A DNA stretch of 64,000 bases, taken from positions 1 to 64,000 of the forward strand of contig NZ_CAJRAU010000005.1 in NCBI RefSeq assembly GCF_907165045.1, in the 5' to 3' direction. The position numbers and the translations under genes are program-made. How positions within the stretch are numbered: the first letter of the stretch is position 1; the number at the start of each line of letters is the position of its first letter. Below the pieces are notes generated by a model, which was not told where the DNA came from, did no database searches, and worked only from the letters and a program-made list of their open reading frames with translations. Below, piece after piece: positions 26,500 to 34,537 of this stretch. The DNA is from Dyadobacter linearis (lineage in GTDB: Bacteria > Bacteroidota > Bacteroidia > Cytophagales > Spirosomataceae).

Positions 26500-27273
26500 T
26501 CACACACTTTGCAGTTTCCGGTTGTAGCTGTTTACGCATTGCGCGATTTCCGAAAGTAATTCTGGGTTTTGTTCAATTCCATTTCCAACTACTATCACAT
26601 CGGCGCCGGCACTTAACGCGATATCCGCTTTCTCAAAGGAATTGATTCCGCCACCGACAATAATAGGCGTGTCCACAGCTTGCCGCACTGCGGCGATAAT
26701 TTCGCCGGGAACCGGGAACTGAGCTCCGCTGCCTGCATCCAGGAACATGTGTTTCAGGCCGAGGTATTCACCTGCCAGTGCAGTGCATGCAACTATACCG
26801 GGTTTGTCACGTGGAAGTGGCGTGGTAGCACTGATATAAGATACCGTAGTCAGTTTCCCGCTTTCTACCAGCATATAGCCGGTTGGTAATACCTCAATGC
26901 CGCTGCGCTTGAGCAAAGGAGCCGCAATAACGTGCTGTCCGATTAACAGCTCCGCATTCCGGCCGGAGATTAAGGATAATAAAAGAATTGCGTCCGCTGA
27001 GGGATCAATATGCAAACTGCTTCCCGGAAAGAGAATGGCAGGAATATCAGTATGCTCGTGAATTGCAGCTATTAATTTATCAATCGCGTAATTAGTAATG
27101 AGGCTTCCTCCTACAAAAAAGAAGTCAACGCCATGACCAGCCGCATATTCTAGGAATTTCGGAAAAGTGGAGAGATTTACTTTATCTGGATCTAAGAGAA
27201 CGGCAAACGATTTCCTTTTTTCTATTTTACGCTTCGAAAGGAGGTCTGCGATTTGATGATTCGCTGTTTTCAT
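26500..27273 (-). CDS. Geranylgeranylglyceryl/heptaprenylglyceryl phosphate synthase family protein
   Basis: 257-residue TIM-barrel prenyltransferase of the GGGPS/PcrB family, which joins a polyprenyl diphosphate to sn-glycerol-1-phosphate to form an ether. Family landmarks: SFAVLLDPDKVN near the start, VDFFFVGGSLIT, AILFPGSSLHIDPSADAILLLSLISGRN, LPTGYMLVESGK, then EYLGLKHMFLDAGSGAQ and the phosphate-binding IIVGGGINSFEKADIALSAGADVIVVGNGIEQ. Group II GGGPS occurs in Bacteroidota, with the Flavobacterium johnsoniae enzyme characterised. Downstream enzymes of archaeal-type lipid synthesis are not in the window. It overlaps the preceding gene by 4 nt (ATGA type), so the two are translationally coupled. 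Confidence 0.93.
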   Translation of the reverse strand: MKTANHQIADLLSKRKIEKRKSFAVLLDPDKVNLSTFPKFLEYAAGHGVDFFFVGGSLITNYAIDKLIAAIHEHTDIPAILFPGSSLHIDPSADAILLLSLISGRNAELLIGQHVIAAPLLKRSGIEVLPTGYMLVESGKLTTVSYISATTPLPRDKPGIVACTALAGEYLGLKHMFLDAGSGAQFPVPGEIIAAVRQAVDTPIIVGGGINSFEKADIALSAGADVIVVGNGIEQNPELLSEIAQCVNSYNRKLQSV

Positions 27274-27707
27274 TCAGTTTTTCGTTCGTCTTCAATTAAA
27301 TGCTTAAGCTTTTTGCGGGCCCAGCCCACGGCTAACGTCCAGGCCAGGCTTTGAACAGCCGCTGCAACCTGCGACTCTTTTTTCACCTTGTCAAGCTTCT
27401 TGTTAGTCACCAGGTGCAGCTGATTTTCCTCCGCCTCTTCCTGCCTTTTCTTAGCTTCTTCCCGCTGCTTGTCCTTTTTCGTTTTAGGAAGGAATGCATT
27501 CATGACCACAAATGTAGTGGCAACTACACCTCCTATTATCAAAGCCTGTTTTCCGTAGGCAGTAGCGTCTGTTTTCAGGTCAGTCCACTGGTTCTCTAGC
27601 TTGTCACGATAAATATCAGCATCTAGTAGCAGGTCCTGCTTATCTCTGTCTGTATCAGACGAAAAAGGCTTGGTAATTTTTACCGACGAATCTATTGGAG
27701 TACTCAT
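27270..27707 (-). CDS. Hypothetical protein with one membrane helix and charged coiled coil
   Basis: 145 residues. A polar N-terminus (1-50) leads to a hydrophobic helix (ALIIGGVVATTFVVMNAFL, about 52-70), a strongly charged coiled coil (KTKKDKQREEAKKRQEEAEENQ, about 75-95) and an amphipathic C-terminal helix (VAAAVQSLAWTLAVGWARKKLKHLI). I recognise no named family. It ends 4 nt inside the GGGP synthase gene and lies upstream of it, with two small membrane-protein genes further upstream on the same strand. A membrane role is inferred from layout alone. Confidence 0.75.
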   Translation of the reverse strand: MSTPIDSSVKITKPFSSDTDRDKQDLLLDADIYRDKLENQWTDLKTDATAYGKQALIIGGVVATTFVVMNAFLPKTKKDKQREEAKKRQEEAEENQLHLVTNKKLDKVKKESQVAAAVQSLAWTLAVGWARKKLKHLIEDERKTE

Positions 27708-27800
27708 TTCATTTCTGTTTGATGGTGCCCTAAGAATTCAAAAGGAATCCAAAAATAGTAATTCGGGCTAATTTATTTCTTAAAATAGACCAGCAAAGCT

Positions 27801-28139
27801 TTATTCCTCTTTATCCTTCATAAAACGAACGATCACTGAGCGTATCATCTGGATAAACTTTTCTTTCCATACGATCCAGATTATCAGCTTGATAACAAAT
27901 ACACCAAGCAGGATCAGGTATCCCAGGTAATCGCTGTCCAACCATTTATTCAGGAAGGTCCCGAGTAGTATAACTACTAATATCAGTACTGTGAGCGCTA
28001 TACATAACACCAGAGCCCCGTAAATCGCCATGACAACAGCGCGCTCAATCTTGTCCCTGGTCTCAATCTTAAATAAATCGATCCGAGTCTCGAAATATTT
28101 AAAAAGCGTGTCTTTGATTTCCTCTATTTGGCTAAGCAT
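27801..28139 (-). CDS. Holin-X / DUF1469-like small membrane protein
   Basis: 112 residues: an N-terminal amphipathic helix (SQIEEIKDTLFKYFETRIDLFKIETRDKIERAV) followed by two membrane helices (VVMAIYGALVLCIALTVLILVVILLGTFL and YLGYLILLGVFVIKLIIWIVW) and a basic tail. This matches the 'phage holin family' DUF1469/Holin-X group, which is chromosomal and widespread and not evidence of a prophage. The role is unknown, perhaps cell-envelope homeostasis. It lies between the two other small membrane genes, all minus strand. Confidence 0.8.
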   Translation of the reverse strand: MLSQIEEIKDTLFKYFETRIDLFKIETRDKIERAVVMAIYGALVLCIALTVLILVVILLGTFLNKWLDSDYLGYLILLGVFVIKLIIWIVWKEKFIQMIRSVIVRFMKDKEE

Positions 28140-28202
28140 AATCAGGTAGTTATCAAGTCATGTGTATCCGTTTCCAACCCTTTTTTTCGGGTCTCGCGTA
28201 CA

Positions 28203-28538
28203 CTAGTCCAAAAACATACCAAGTAAAGCAGAAACAACAGAAACGACCAGACCGAAGAGCAGAGCCGAAAAGAAGTTACTGATATAAAATCCATCTACCA
28301 GAAAGCTCGCCAGGTAAATGATAAATACGTTAACGACAAAATAGAACAGTCCCAGCGTAAGAATCGTAATGGGGAGCGCAAGAATTTGCAGGACCGGTTT
28401 TAAAAATGTATTCAGGATTCCCAGCACGATGGCCACGATGATTGCAGTCGTAAAACTTTCGACTGAAACACCGGGAATTAAATGAGCACCTACCAGTACA
28501 GCCAAAGTACTGATTACAAGTCGTAGGAGTAATTTCAT
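28203..28538 (-). CDS. Four-helix membrane protein, phage_holin_4 (PF04020-like)
   Basis: 111 residues that are nearly all hydrophobic, with four helices (LRLVISTLAVLVGAHLIPGV, TTAIIVAIVLGILNTFLKPVLQILALPITILTLGLFYFVVNVFIIYLASFLV, and FFSALLFGLVVSVVSALLGMFL). LNTFLKPVLQILALPITILTLGLF is the signature of the mycobacterial-type 4-TMS holin family (YvlD-like in Bacillus). The cellular role is not settled; YvlD-type genes often sit with PspC/DUF2807 genes, a feature that is not repeated here. It follows hisIE by 11 nt and may be on the his transcript. Confidence 0.85.
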   Translation of the reverse strand: MKLLLRLVISTLAVLVGAHLIPGVSVESFTTAIIVAIVLGILNTFLKPVLQILALPITILTLGLFYFVVNVFIIYLASFLVDGFYISNFFSALLFGLVVSVVSALLGMFLD

Positions 28539-28549
28539 GCACGATGTGT

Positions 28550-29179
28550 TTATTGGTGACGGCTACGAAGTACGTCAATTACCTCATCTAAGTCAATGTT
28601 TTTTTCTTCCAAAAGCACCAAAAGATGGAACAGCAAATCGGACACTTCGTTCTTGAAAAGCTCCGTGTCGTTGTCCTTCGCTTCGATCACAACCTCGACC
28701 GCTTCCTCGCCTACTTTCTGCGCGATCTTGTTGATTCCCCTTTTAAAAAGGCTGCTTGTATACGATTCCTCGGTCGGATTTAATTTTCTTTCCCTGATTA
28801 CTTTTTTCTGAAGATAATTGAGAAAAAAAGCCTCCCCGATTCGGGCATCCTGACTATTTTTTTCCCCAAAACAGGTATCAGCCCCTGTGTGGCATGTTGG
28901 ACCGGCCGGAGTGGCTTTTATCAGCAAAGTATCACCATCACAATCGGCAATGATTTCGTTAATAAAAAGGAAATTACCCGAGGTTTCGCCCTTCGTCCAA
29001 AGCCGCTGCTTGCTCCGGCTGAAAAACGTAACTGTTCCTTCCAGCCTGGTCTTTTCCAAAGCTTCGGAATTCATATAACCGAGCATCAGCACTTTGTCAG
29101 TGTGAAAATCCTGGATAACTGCCGGTACCAGCCCGTCGGCCGATTTTGCAAAATCAATTGTAGAAAAAGTGTCGCTCAT
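28550..29179 (-). CDS. hisIE: Bifunctional phosphoribosyl-AMP cyclohydrolase / phosphoribosyl-ATP pyrophosphatase
   Basis: Catalyses steps 2 and 3 of histidine synthesis. 209 residues. The HisI half (1-115) has VLMLGYMNSEAL, FFSRSKQRLWTKGETSGN, the metal site DCDGDTLLI and the cysteine pair in AGPTCHTGADTCFG. The HisE half (about 125-209) has SLFKRGINKIAQKVGEEAVEVVIEA (EE metal ligands) and ELFKNEVSDLLFHLLVLLEE. The order HisI then HisE in one chain is the usual Bacteroidota fusion. It lies 10 nt after hisF, last his gene of the hisH-A-F-IE operon. The membrane protein at 28203 follows closely. Confidence 0.96.
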   Translation of the reverse strand: MSDTFSTIDFAKSADGLVPAVIQDFHTDKVLMLGYMNSEALEKTRLEGTVTFFSRSKQRLWTKGETSGNFLFINEIIADCDGDTLLIKATPAGPTCHTGADTCFGEKNSQDARIGEAFFLNYLQKKVIRERKLNPTEESYTSSLFKRGINKIAQKVGEEAVEVVIEAKDNDTELFKNEVSDLLFHLLVLLEEKNIDLDEVIDVLRSRHQ

Positions 29180-29189
29180 CTTGTATTAT

Positions 29190-29963
29190 TTATCTGGTCA
29201 GTCTGATAGGAAGCTGCTTGTCGCTCAAATAATCCTTCAAGTCGGGAATATCGATTTCCCTGAAGTGAAAAATGCTTGCCGCCAAACCTGCATCAGCTTT
29301 TCCTGTTGTGAAAACATCATAAAAATGTGACATCGTGCCCGCGCCACCTGAGGCGATCACGGGTATATTGCCGTTCTCGGAGATCGTCGCCGTCAGTTCG
29401 AGCGCGAAACCGTTCTTGGTACCGTCGGTGTCCATCGACGTCAGTAACAACTCGCCGGCGCCCCGATCCTCCACTTCTTTGGCCCAGGGAATCGTGCGGA
29501 GTTCGGTAGGTTTGCGGCCCCCGTGGGTGTGCACAATGTGCTCTTTCCCGTGCTCCGTATCTATATAGCGCGTATCAATAGCCACTACAATGCATTGACT
29601 GCCAAATTCCAGAGCCAGTTCATCGATCAGGTCCGGATTCCGGACAGCAGCCGAATTGATAGAAACCTTATCTGCTCCCGCGTGCAGCAATGCCGAGACA
29701 TCCGCTACCGAGGAAATCCCGCCGCCAACAGTAAAAGGGATATTGATAGTCTGTGCTACCCTTTTCACTAATTCTATAAATGTCGAGCGGCCGTCGATCG
29801 TGGCGGTAATATCGAGGTAAACAAGCTCATCCGCTCCCTGCGCTGCGTAAAGCGCGCCGAGCTCCACTGCATCGCCTGCATCGCGCAGGTTCACGAAATT
29901 AACCCCTTTTACAGTGCGCCCGTCTTTTACGTCCAGACAGGGAATTATTCTTTTTGTCAGCAT
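29190..29963 (-). CDS. hisF: Imidazole glycerol phosphate synthase subunit HisF
   Basis: Cyclase half of IGP synthase: ammonia from HisH plus PRFAR gives IGP and AICAR. 257 residues (usual 250-258), TIM barrel. Catalytic Asp in [19 protein letters not shown] (Asp 11) and the second in IVVAIDTRY (around 130). Phosphate loops: TVGGGISSV and [11 protein letters not shown]. The ATG 3 nt past hisA indicates tight coupling. It forms a complex with the HisH encoded two genes upstream. All catalytic positions are intact. Confidence 0.97.
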   Translation of the reverse strand: MLTKRIIPCLDVKDGRTVKGVNFVNLRDAGDAVELGALYAAQGADELVYLDITATIDGRSTFIELVKRVAQTINIPFTVGGGISSVADVSALLHAGADKVSINSAAVRNPDLIDELALEFGSQCIVVAIDTRYIDTEHGKEHIVHTHGGRKPTELRTIPWAKEVEDRGAGELLLTSMDTDGTKNGFALELTATISENGNIPVIASGGAGTMSHFYDVFTTGKADAGLAASIFHFREIDIPDLKDYLSDKQLPIRLTR

Positions 29964-29966
29964 ATA

Positions 29967-30689
29967 TCAGGATGAAAAACGCATTAGTTCGGGTAAGCTG
30001 ATCCTGTTTTCATAAATGGCTTTCCCAATGATCACGCCATAAATGTTCATTTCTGCCAGTTTCTCCACATCCCCTATCCCGCTGATCCCGCCGCTGGCTA
30101 TGATATTCAGGTCGGGACATTTATCCTGAAGATTTTTATAAAGATCAAATGAAGGACCTTGCAGCAAACCGTCTTTCGCCACGTCGGTACTGATCGTGTA
30201 TTTCACCCCTTTTTCCACATATTCTTCCACAAAATCATAAACCCATAATGTAGTACCCTCTTCCCAGCCGCTCACAGCGATCTTTTCGTTTTTCGCGTCA
30301 GCGCCGAGGATAATCTTGTCGCCGCCGTAAGTTTGCAGCCAGTGGGTAAATAACTCCGGATTTTTAACCGCAATACTACCACCGGTAACCTGCTTGGCGC
30401 CACTTTCAAATACCACGCGCAGATCATCATCTGACTGAACGCCGCCGCCGAAATCAATATGCAGGGAGGTTTTCGAAGCAATGCTTTCCAGTACCTTCCA
30501 GTTGACGACCTTCTTGGCTTTTGCTCCATCCAGGTCTACCAAATGCAGCCTTTTCAAACCTGCGTCTTCGAACTGCATGGCTACTTCCAGCGGATGCTCG
30601 TTATATATTTTCTTTTGTCCGTAATCGCCTTGTGTAAGGCGCACGCACTTTCCTTCGATCAGATCAATAGCGGGTATTATTTCGATCAT
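29967..30689 (-). CDS. hisA: Phosphoribosylformimino-AICAR ribotide isomerase HisA
   Basis: Amadori-type isomerisation of ProFAR to PRFAR, step 4 of histidine synthesis. 240 residues, TIM barrel of the HisA/HisF family. Catalytic Asp at residue 8 in [20 protein letters not shown] and Asp in [17 protein letters not shown] (around 130); phosphate-binding [11 protein letters not shown] and [16 protein letters not shown]. It lies 14 nt after hisH and 3 nt before hisF, in the middle of the operon. Confidence 0.97.
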   Translation of the reverse strand: MIEIIPAIDLIEGKCVRLTQGDYGQKKIYNEHPLEVAMQFEDAGLKRLHLVDLDGAKAKKVVNWKVLESIASKTSLHIDFGGGVQSDDDLRVVFESGAKQVTGGSIAVKNPELFTHWLQTYGGDKIILGADAKNEKIAVSGWEEGTTLWVYDFVEEYVEKGVKYTISTDVAKDGLLQGPSFDLYKNLQDKCPDLNIIASGGISGIGDVEKLAEMNIYGVIIGKAIYENRISLPELMRFSS

Positions 30690-30703
30690 TTATGGTCGGG
30701 TAT

Positions 30704-31297
30704 TTAGGATTTCAAATTCAAAAAATTCTCAATGATCTGCTGGCCTGCGTTGCCGCTGATCTCACAGTGAAATTGCGCCGCGTAGAAATTATCCCGGTGC
30801 AGCATCGCACTGAACGGGAATGCGTAATCGCAGGTGGCGACAGTATATTCGCAAACCGGCGCCGCGTAACTATGTACGAAATACATAAATGCACTTTGTG
30901 GAATGTTGTCAGTAAGCGGGGTTTTGTAGTCAATTATATTGTTCCAGCCCATGTGCGGCACTTTCATGCCCGAGTCGGCCGGAAACCGTTTTACGTCCAC
31001 ATCGAATATCCCCATACAATCCGTATTGTTCTCTTCCGAATGCCGGCACATCAGCTGCATGCCCACGCAGGTACCGAATACCGGCTGCTTCAATGCAGGG
31101 ATAATTTTGTCAAGACCCGTTTTGCGCAGGTAGCTCATGGTCGTGCTCGCTTCGCCCACGCCGGGAAAAATGACTTTGTCGGCAGAAGTGATCTCGGCTA
31201 CGTCGTCGGTGTACAAGTACCCAGCGCCCAGCCTGTCGAGCGCGTACATGACCGACTGCACATTTCCTGCATTGTACTTGATGATTACGGTTTTCAT
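30704..31297 (-). CDS. hisH: Imidazole glycerol phosphate synthase glutaminase subunit HisH
   Basis: Releases ammonia from glutamine for HisF. 197 residues from the ATG at 31297, which gives MKTVIIKYNAGNVQSVMYAL, the normal start; an upstream in-frame ATG would add 9 residues. Class I amidotransferase landmarks: PGVGEASTTMSYL, the nucleophile Cys in VFGTCVGMQLM (around residue 77) and the His/Glu pair in AAQFHCEISGNAGQQII. FHCE replaces the common FHPE; His and Glu are kept, so activity is expected. It is the first structural gene of hisH-A-F-IE, preceded by a leader peptide and attenuator. hisG, hisD, hisC and hisB are not in the window. Confidence 0.95.
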   Translation of the reverse strand: MKTVIIKYNAGNVQSVMYALDRLGAGYLYTDDVAEITSADKVIFPGVGEASTTMSYLRKTGLDKIIPALKQPVFGTCVGMQLMCRHSEENNTDCMGIFDVDVKRFPADSGMKVPHMGWNNIIDYKTPLTDNIPQSAFMYFVHSYAAPVCEYTVATCDYAFPFSAMLHRDNFYAAQFHCEISGNAGQQIIENFLNLKS

Positions 31298-31322
31298 CCG
31301 GTTTCGATATTGAGAAAAGAAC

Positions 31323-31351
31323 AAAAAAAGCCCGATTAAAAAATCGGGCTT
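31323..31351 (-). terminator. his operon attenuator terminator
   Basis: AAGCCCGATT and AATCGGGCTT form a 10-bp perfect stem (31328-31337 with 31342-31351) around a 4-base loop, followed on the minus strand by T residues (31323-31329, partly in the stem). It lies between the his leader peptide and hisH on the same strand, with no other minus-strand gene before it, so it must act on the his transcript. Confidence 0.88.
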
Positions 31352-31403
31352 CTGGGGGATACTATGTATTCAACCTTATTACAACACTACTTGCAAAAAC
31401 ATA

Positions 31404-31469
31404 TCACCCAAGACGACCGAAAGCCTGACGGCTATGATGAAAATGATGATATGTTTCAGCGATTATCAT
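31404..31469 (-). CDS. Histidine-rich leader peptide of the his operon
   Basis: A 21-codon ORF, ATG at 31469 and TGA at 31406-31404, reading MIIAETYHHFHHSRQAF and ending in GRLG. Four of five consecutive codons (31434-31448) are CAT for histidine, the layout of a his attenuation leader. Segment 1 (31447-31456, within the peptide) is a perfect 10-nt complement of segment 2 (31397-31406, at the stop codon). Segment 2 (31402-31410) in turn pairs at 8 of 9 positions with segment 3 (31353-31361), which abuts the terminator. A ribosome stalled at the His codons would cover segment 1, free segment 2 to pair with segment 3, and so could weaken the terminator. Peptide and pairings are seen; the mechanism is inferred. 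Confidence 0.88.
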   Translation of the reverse strand: MIIAETYHHFHHSRQAFGRLG

Positions 31470-31473
31470 ACCA

Positions 31474-31481
31474 CAAATGTA
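31474..31481 (-). promoter_or_regulatory. Candidate -7 element for the his leader transcript
   Basis: TACATTTG on the minus strand matches TAnnTTTG exactly. It ends only 5 nt before the leader ATG, so if used the transcript would start at or near that codon (nearly leaderless). I see no TTG at the right spacing upstream, so an earlier promoter is possible. Confidence 0.45.
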
Positions 31482-31582
31482 AGCAAAAAAAGTGAACACC
31501 GGCAGCCGTCAAGTAAAAATTGCATTAAAATTTGCTTAGAGATTTCTTGTACATTGCATCTGCAAAATGGCCTTTTACCATC

Positions 31583-33073
31583 ATGAAACTATTCTTTTCA
31601 CGTCTTTTCTTTTTCCTGATCACATTGGTTACTTCTCAATCCATGGCGCAGTCCGACGAGCTGGCGCAGAAGCTTTTCAAAGCACATTCCACATTTAAGG
31701 AAGCCACACTCACACAAAGGCGCTTCAAGCAAAAAGACATTCTTCCATTGATTTCCAAGCGGCTGGGCAACCCGATGTACACCATTGAAAAGGTTGGAGA
31801 ATCCTTTGAAGGGCGCACTATTCAAATGCTGAAAGTAGGTACCGGCAAGAAAAAAGTGCTGCTCTGGACGCAAATGCACGGCGACGAGCCGACCGCAACT
31901 ATGGCCAGTTTTGACATGTTCAACTTCCTGGAAGGCAAAAACGACGGCTTCGACAGCTTTCGCAAGGAGCTATTGGAAAAAACCACATTATACTTCGTAC
32001 CAATGCTCAATCCGGACGGCGCAGAACGCTACCAGCGCCGCACAATGCAGGGTATTGATATGAACCGCGACGCCGCAGCCAGGCAAACGCCCGAAGCTGT
32101 TATACTGAAAGGTTTGGTGGATAAATTAAAACCAGACTACGGTTTCAACCTCCACGACCAGAGTCCGCGCTACTCGGCGGGCAGGAGCCCAAAAGTGGCG
32201 ACTATCTCATTTCTGGCGACTTCTTATGATTACGAGCTGTCGATCAACGACGTACGCCAGCGTTCCATGCAGCTCATTGTGGGCATGAATAAGATACTGC
32301 AAAAGTACATTCCCGGCCAGGTAGCAAGGTATTCCGACGATCACGAGCCGCGTGGGTTTGGGGATAATGTTCAAAAATGGGGTACTACGCTGGTACTGAT
32401 CGAATCGGGAGGCTATGTAGGCGATCCGGAAAAGCAATATATCCGGCAGTTGAACTTTATGGCGATACTGTCTGCATTAGGCAAGATTGCCGACAACTCG
32501 CTGACGAAAGAAAAACGTGACGATTATTATGATATACCCGAAAACGGTCGCTGGGTTTATGATCTGGTAGTAAGGAATGCGACGGTAAGGCAAGCGGGAA
32601 AATCGTTTACAACCGACCTTGGAATTAACCGGAATGAAGTAAGCTACTCCAATGCAACCAAGTTTTTTTATTACAGTAAAATAGAAGATTTCGGCGACCT
32701 GCACCCGCAGTACGGCAGTCAGGAGATTGATGCGCAAGGGTACACTATTGAAAAAGGAAAAGTTTATCCTACTACCTATAAGAATGTGAGCGAAATCAGT
32801 AAGCTCAATGCATTGAACCTCCTCAAAGAAGGTTACACTTACGTAAGGCTCGCAGCAGATGCCAACACGCGTGCCCTAGGACTTTATTTTACCACAACCC
32901 CATTACATATATTAAGAAGCGGCCAACCCGCACCTTCGGGCGTACCCGGGCTTGGCAATACTGCAACCTTCATTCTTAAAAAAGGAGGTAAAGTGAAGTA
33001 TGCCGTGATCAATGGATTTGTACACGATCTGGACAATTTCACTGCGGAAAAAGGACAGGGTATTGTGGAGTAA
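31583..33073 (+). CDS. Secreted M14 family zinc carboxypeptidase
   Basis: 496 residues from ATG 31583, which opens a signal peptide (MKLFFSRLFFFLITLVTSQSMAQ); an upstream in-frame start (31532) lacks signal character. M14 catalytic residues are visible: the HxxE zinc pair in MHGDEPTATMASFDMF (around residue 98), VPMLNPDGAERYQRRTMQGIDMNRD (substrate-binding Asn-Arg), the third zinc ligand in GFNLHDQSPR, and the catalytic Glu in TLVLIESGGY. The C-terminal 200 residues form a beta-rich domain without T9SS CTD character. It likely trims peptides or cell-wall peptides in the periplasm. It is divergent from the his operon and convergent with the lipoprotein gene at 33157. Confidence 0.9.
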   Translation: MKLFFSRLFFFLITLVTSQSMAQSDELAQKLFKAHSTFKEATLTQRRFKQKDILPLISKRLGNPMYTIEKVGESFEGRTIQMLKVGTGKKKVLLWTQMHGDEPTATMASFDMFNFLEGKNDGFDSFRKELLEKTTLYFVPMLNPDGAERYQRRTMQGIDMNRDAAARQTPEAVILKGLVDKLKPDYGFNLHDQSPRYSAGRSPKVATISFLATSYDYELSINDVRQRSMQLIVGMNKILQKYIPGQVARYSDDHEPRGFGDNVQKWGTTLVLIESGGYVGDPEKQYIRQLNFMAILSALGKIADNSLTKEKRDDYYDIPENGRWVYDLVVRNATVRQAGKSFTTDLGINRNEVSYSNATKFFYYSKIEDFGDLHPQYGSQEIDAQGYTIEKGKVYPTTYKNVSEISKLNALNLLKEGYTYVRLAADANTRALGLYFTTTPLHILRSGQPAPSGVPGLGNTATFILKKGGKVKYAVINGFVHDLDNFTAEKGQGIVE

Positions 33074-33096
33074 AACGGCATTTTGATACAACAAAA

Positions 33097-33127
33097 AAGA
33101 CCGGAGACATACGTTTCCGGCCTTTTT
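33097..33127. terminator. Bidirectional terminator between convergent genes
   Basis: AAGACCGGA ... TCCGGCCTT (33097-33124) forms a hairpin with one mismatch and loop near ATAC, flanked by T runs on both strands. It ends both the M14 gene and the lipoprotein gene at 33157. Confidence 0.82.
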
Positions 33128-33156
33128 AAATTCTGACACCAATTATATAAGAACTA

Positions 33157-34494
33157 TTATTTTTTCAAAGAGTAATCTGTGTTCTGGGGATCGAAATTAG
33201 CCCAGCCCGCAGTCCAGTCTGTTGTGTTGAATGCACCAGCGTAAGTAGTTGCTTCAAATCCGGCTGGCAATGTAGTACCGCCAGTCAAAAGTGGAGAAGT
33301 TGCTTGTGGCAATACTGCTGGCTTAGCAGAGATCGAATTAAAACCAGCTGGGAACAACAGGCTTGCAACAGTTGCAACGCTGTTTTTAGCACCCGCAGCA
33401 AATTGCGCAGCAGTAATTCCTTCGATCGCGCCTTGCGCTTGTGTTCCTGACAAAGCCACGTGAACACCTTCCAGTTTCAAAGTACCGTTTGTAAAGTTTG
33501 GCAAAGAAGGCGCTTCGATACGAACACCTGAACGTGGCCACGCACCTGTAAATACACTGTTGTAAATCGAGATAGTCGAGTTACGACGAATTCTGGCTGC
33601 TGACGCGAATTTTCCGTTCGGAGTTCCGTCGCCCATTGCTACCGTGATGTTGGCAAATTTCGCAGCAGTTTGCGGCGTTTTGTTTGTTCCGTCACCATCG
33701 TTATCAGATTCAAATCCGTTAGAGTCACCAGCCTGGTCAGCAACCGCTGGATCACGGATGATCAAACCATATTGTACCAATCCGCTGAAACCGTTGTCTG
33801 TATCAAAATCATCATCAAGGCCACGGAAAGAGACAAGGTGTTTTGCATTCACAGTTCCACCGAACCATTCAAATGCATCGTCGCCTCCGAAAGAGCATTG
33901 TACATATTCGATCTTCGTTCCTGAACCAACACCACCCATTGTAAGGCTGTTGATTTCCTGATCCGTAGCGTAAGCAATACCAGCGAATTCGATGCGCACA
34001 TATTTCAGCTCGCCAGAGTTGTCAGCAGCCTCAGTACCACCGTACTCAGTTCTTCCTTCGCCTTCAATTACGGCAGGAGTCTTGTTCACAGGTGCTTTTC
34101 CAAGGATTACCAAACCTCCCCAGTCACCGGCTCTTCTTGAACCAGCTGCTTCATTGGAAGTAAAAACGATAGGCTGCGTTGCAGTTCCAACCGCCATGAT
34201 CTTCGCTCCTCTTTTAACGAAAAGTGCTCCTTTTGAATCTTTATCACCTTTAATGATCGTTCCTGGCTGAATAGTAAGTGTTGCGCCATCTTCCACATAT
34301 ACAAATCCTGTGATCAGATATTGCTTGTCAGCTGTCCATGTTGTATTGGCCGCGATGCTTCCTTTTACGGTCACCATTTCAGTCGCTACCGGCTCTTCTG
34401 GTTCTGGCTCTGTGTTGTCGTCCTTGCAGGCTGCAAATCCTGTGAGCAACAACGCTGCCATGAGGAGGTTAAATAATTTACTGAACTTTTTCAT
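33157..34494 (-). CDS. Lipoprotein with parallel beta-helix fold, partner of a TonB receptor
   Basis: 445 residues: lipoprotein signal (MKKFSKLFNLLMAALLLTGFAAC), an acidic Glu/Pro linker, then glycine- and beta-rich repeats that predict a parallel beta-helix (WTADKQYLITGFVYVEDGATLTIQPGTIIKGDKD, FVKRGAKIMAVGTATQPIVFTSNEAA, WGGLVILGKAPVN, GLVQYGLIIRDP). Databases often label this family 'multidrug transporter', which the sequence does not support: there is no transmembrane region. It lies 43 nt after a TonB-dependent receptor, an arrangement common in Bacteroidota; a surface role in binding or presenting the receptor's substrate is inferred. Confidence 0.82.
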   Translation of the reverse strand: MKKFSKLFNLLMAALLLTGFAACKDDNTEPEPEEPVATEMVTVKGSIAANTTWTADKQYLITGFVYVEDGATLTIQPGTIIKGDKDSKGALFVKRGAKIMAVGTATQPIVFTSNEAAGSRRAGDWGGLVILGKAPVNKTPAVIEGEGRTEYGGTEAADNSGELKYVRIEFAGIAYATDQEINSLTMGGVGSGTKIEYVQCSFGGDDAFEWFGGTVNAKHLVSFRGLDDDFDTDNGFSGLVQYGLIIRDPAVADQAGDSNGFESDNDGDGTNKTPQTAAKFANITVAMGDGTPNGKFASAARIRRNSTISIYNSVFTGAWPRSGVRIEAPSLPNFTNGTLKLEGVHVALSGTQAQGAIEGITAAQFAAGAKNSVATVASLLFPAGFNSISAKPAVLPQATSPLLTGGTTLPAGFEATTYAGAFNTTDWTAGWANFDPQNTDYSLKK

Positions 34495-34537
34495 AAAAAT
34501 GATTGATTTGGATTGACTTAAACTTGTTGCTTGGTGA

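Noticed and set aside
27801..28538. Prophage signal from two 'holin' proteins
   Set aside because: Both families are chromosomal small membrane proteins; no phage structural, lysin or integrase genes are present.
30692..31339. Plus-strand ORF of 215 codons opposite hisH
   Set aside because: It is the antisense of hisH, which has an intact active site and operon position.
33157..34494. Multidrug transporter
   Set aside because: The protein is a lipoprotein with a beta-helix pattern and no membrane helices.
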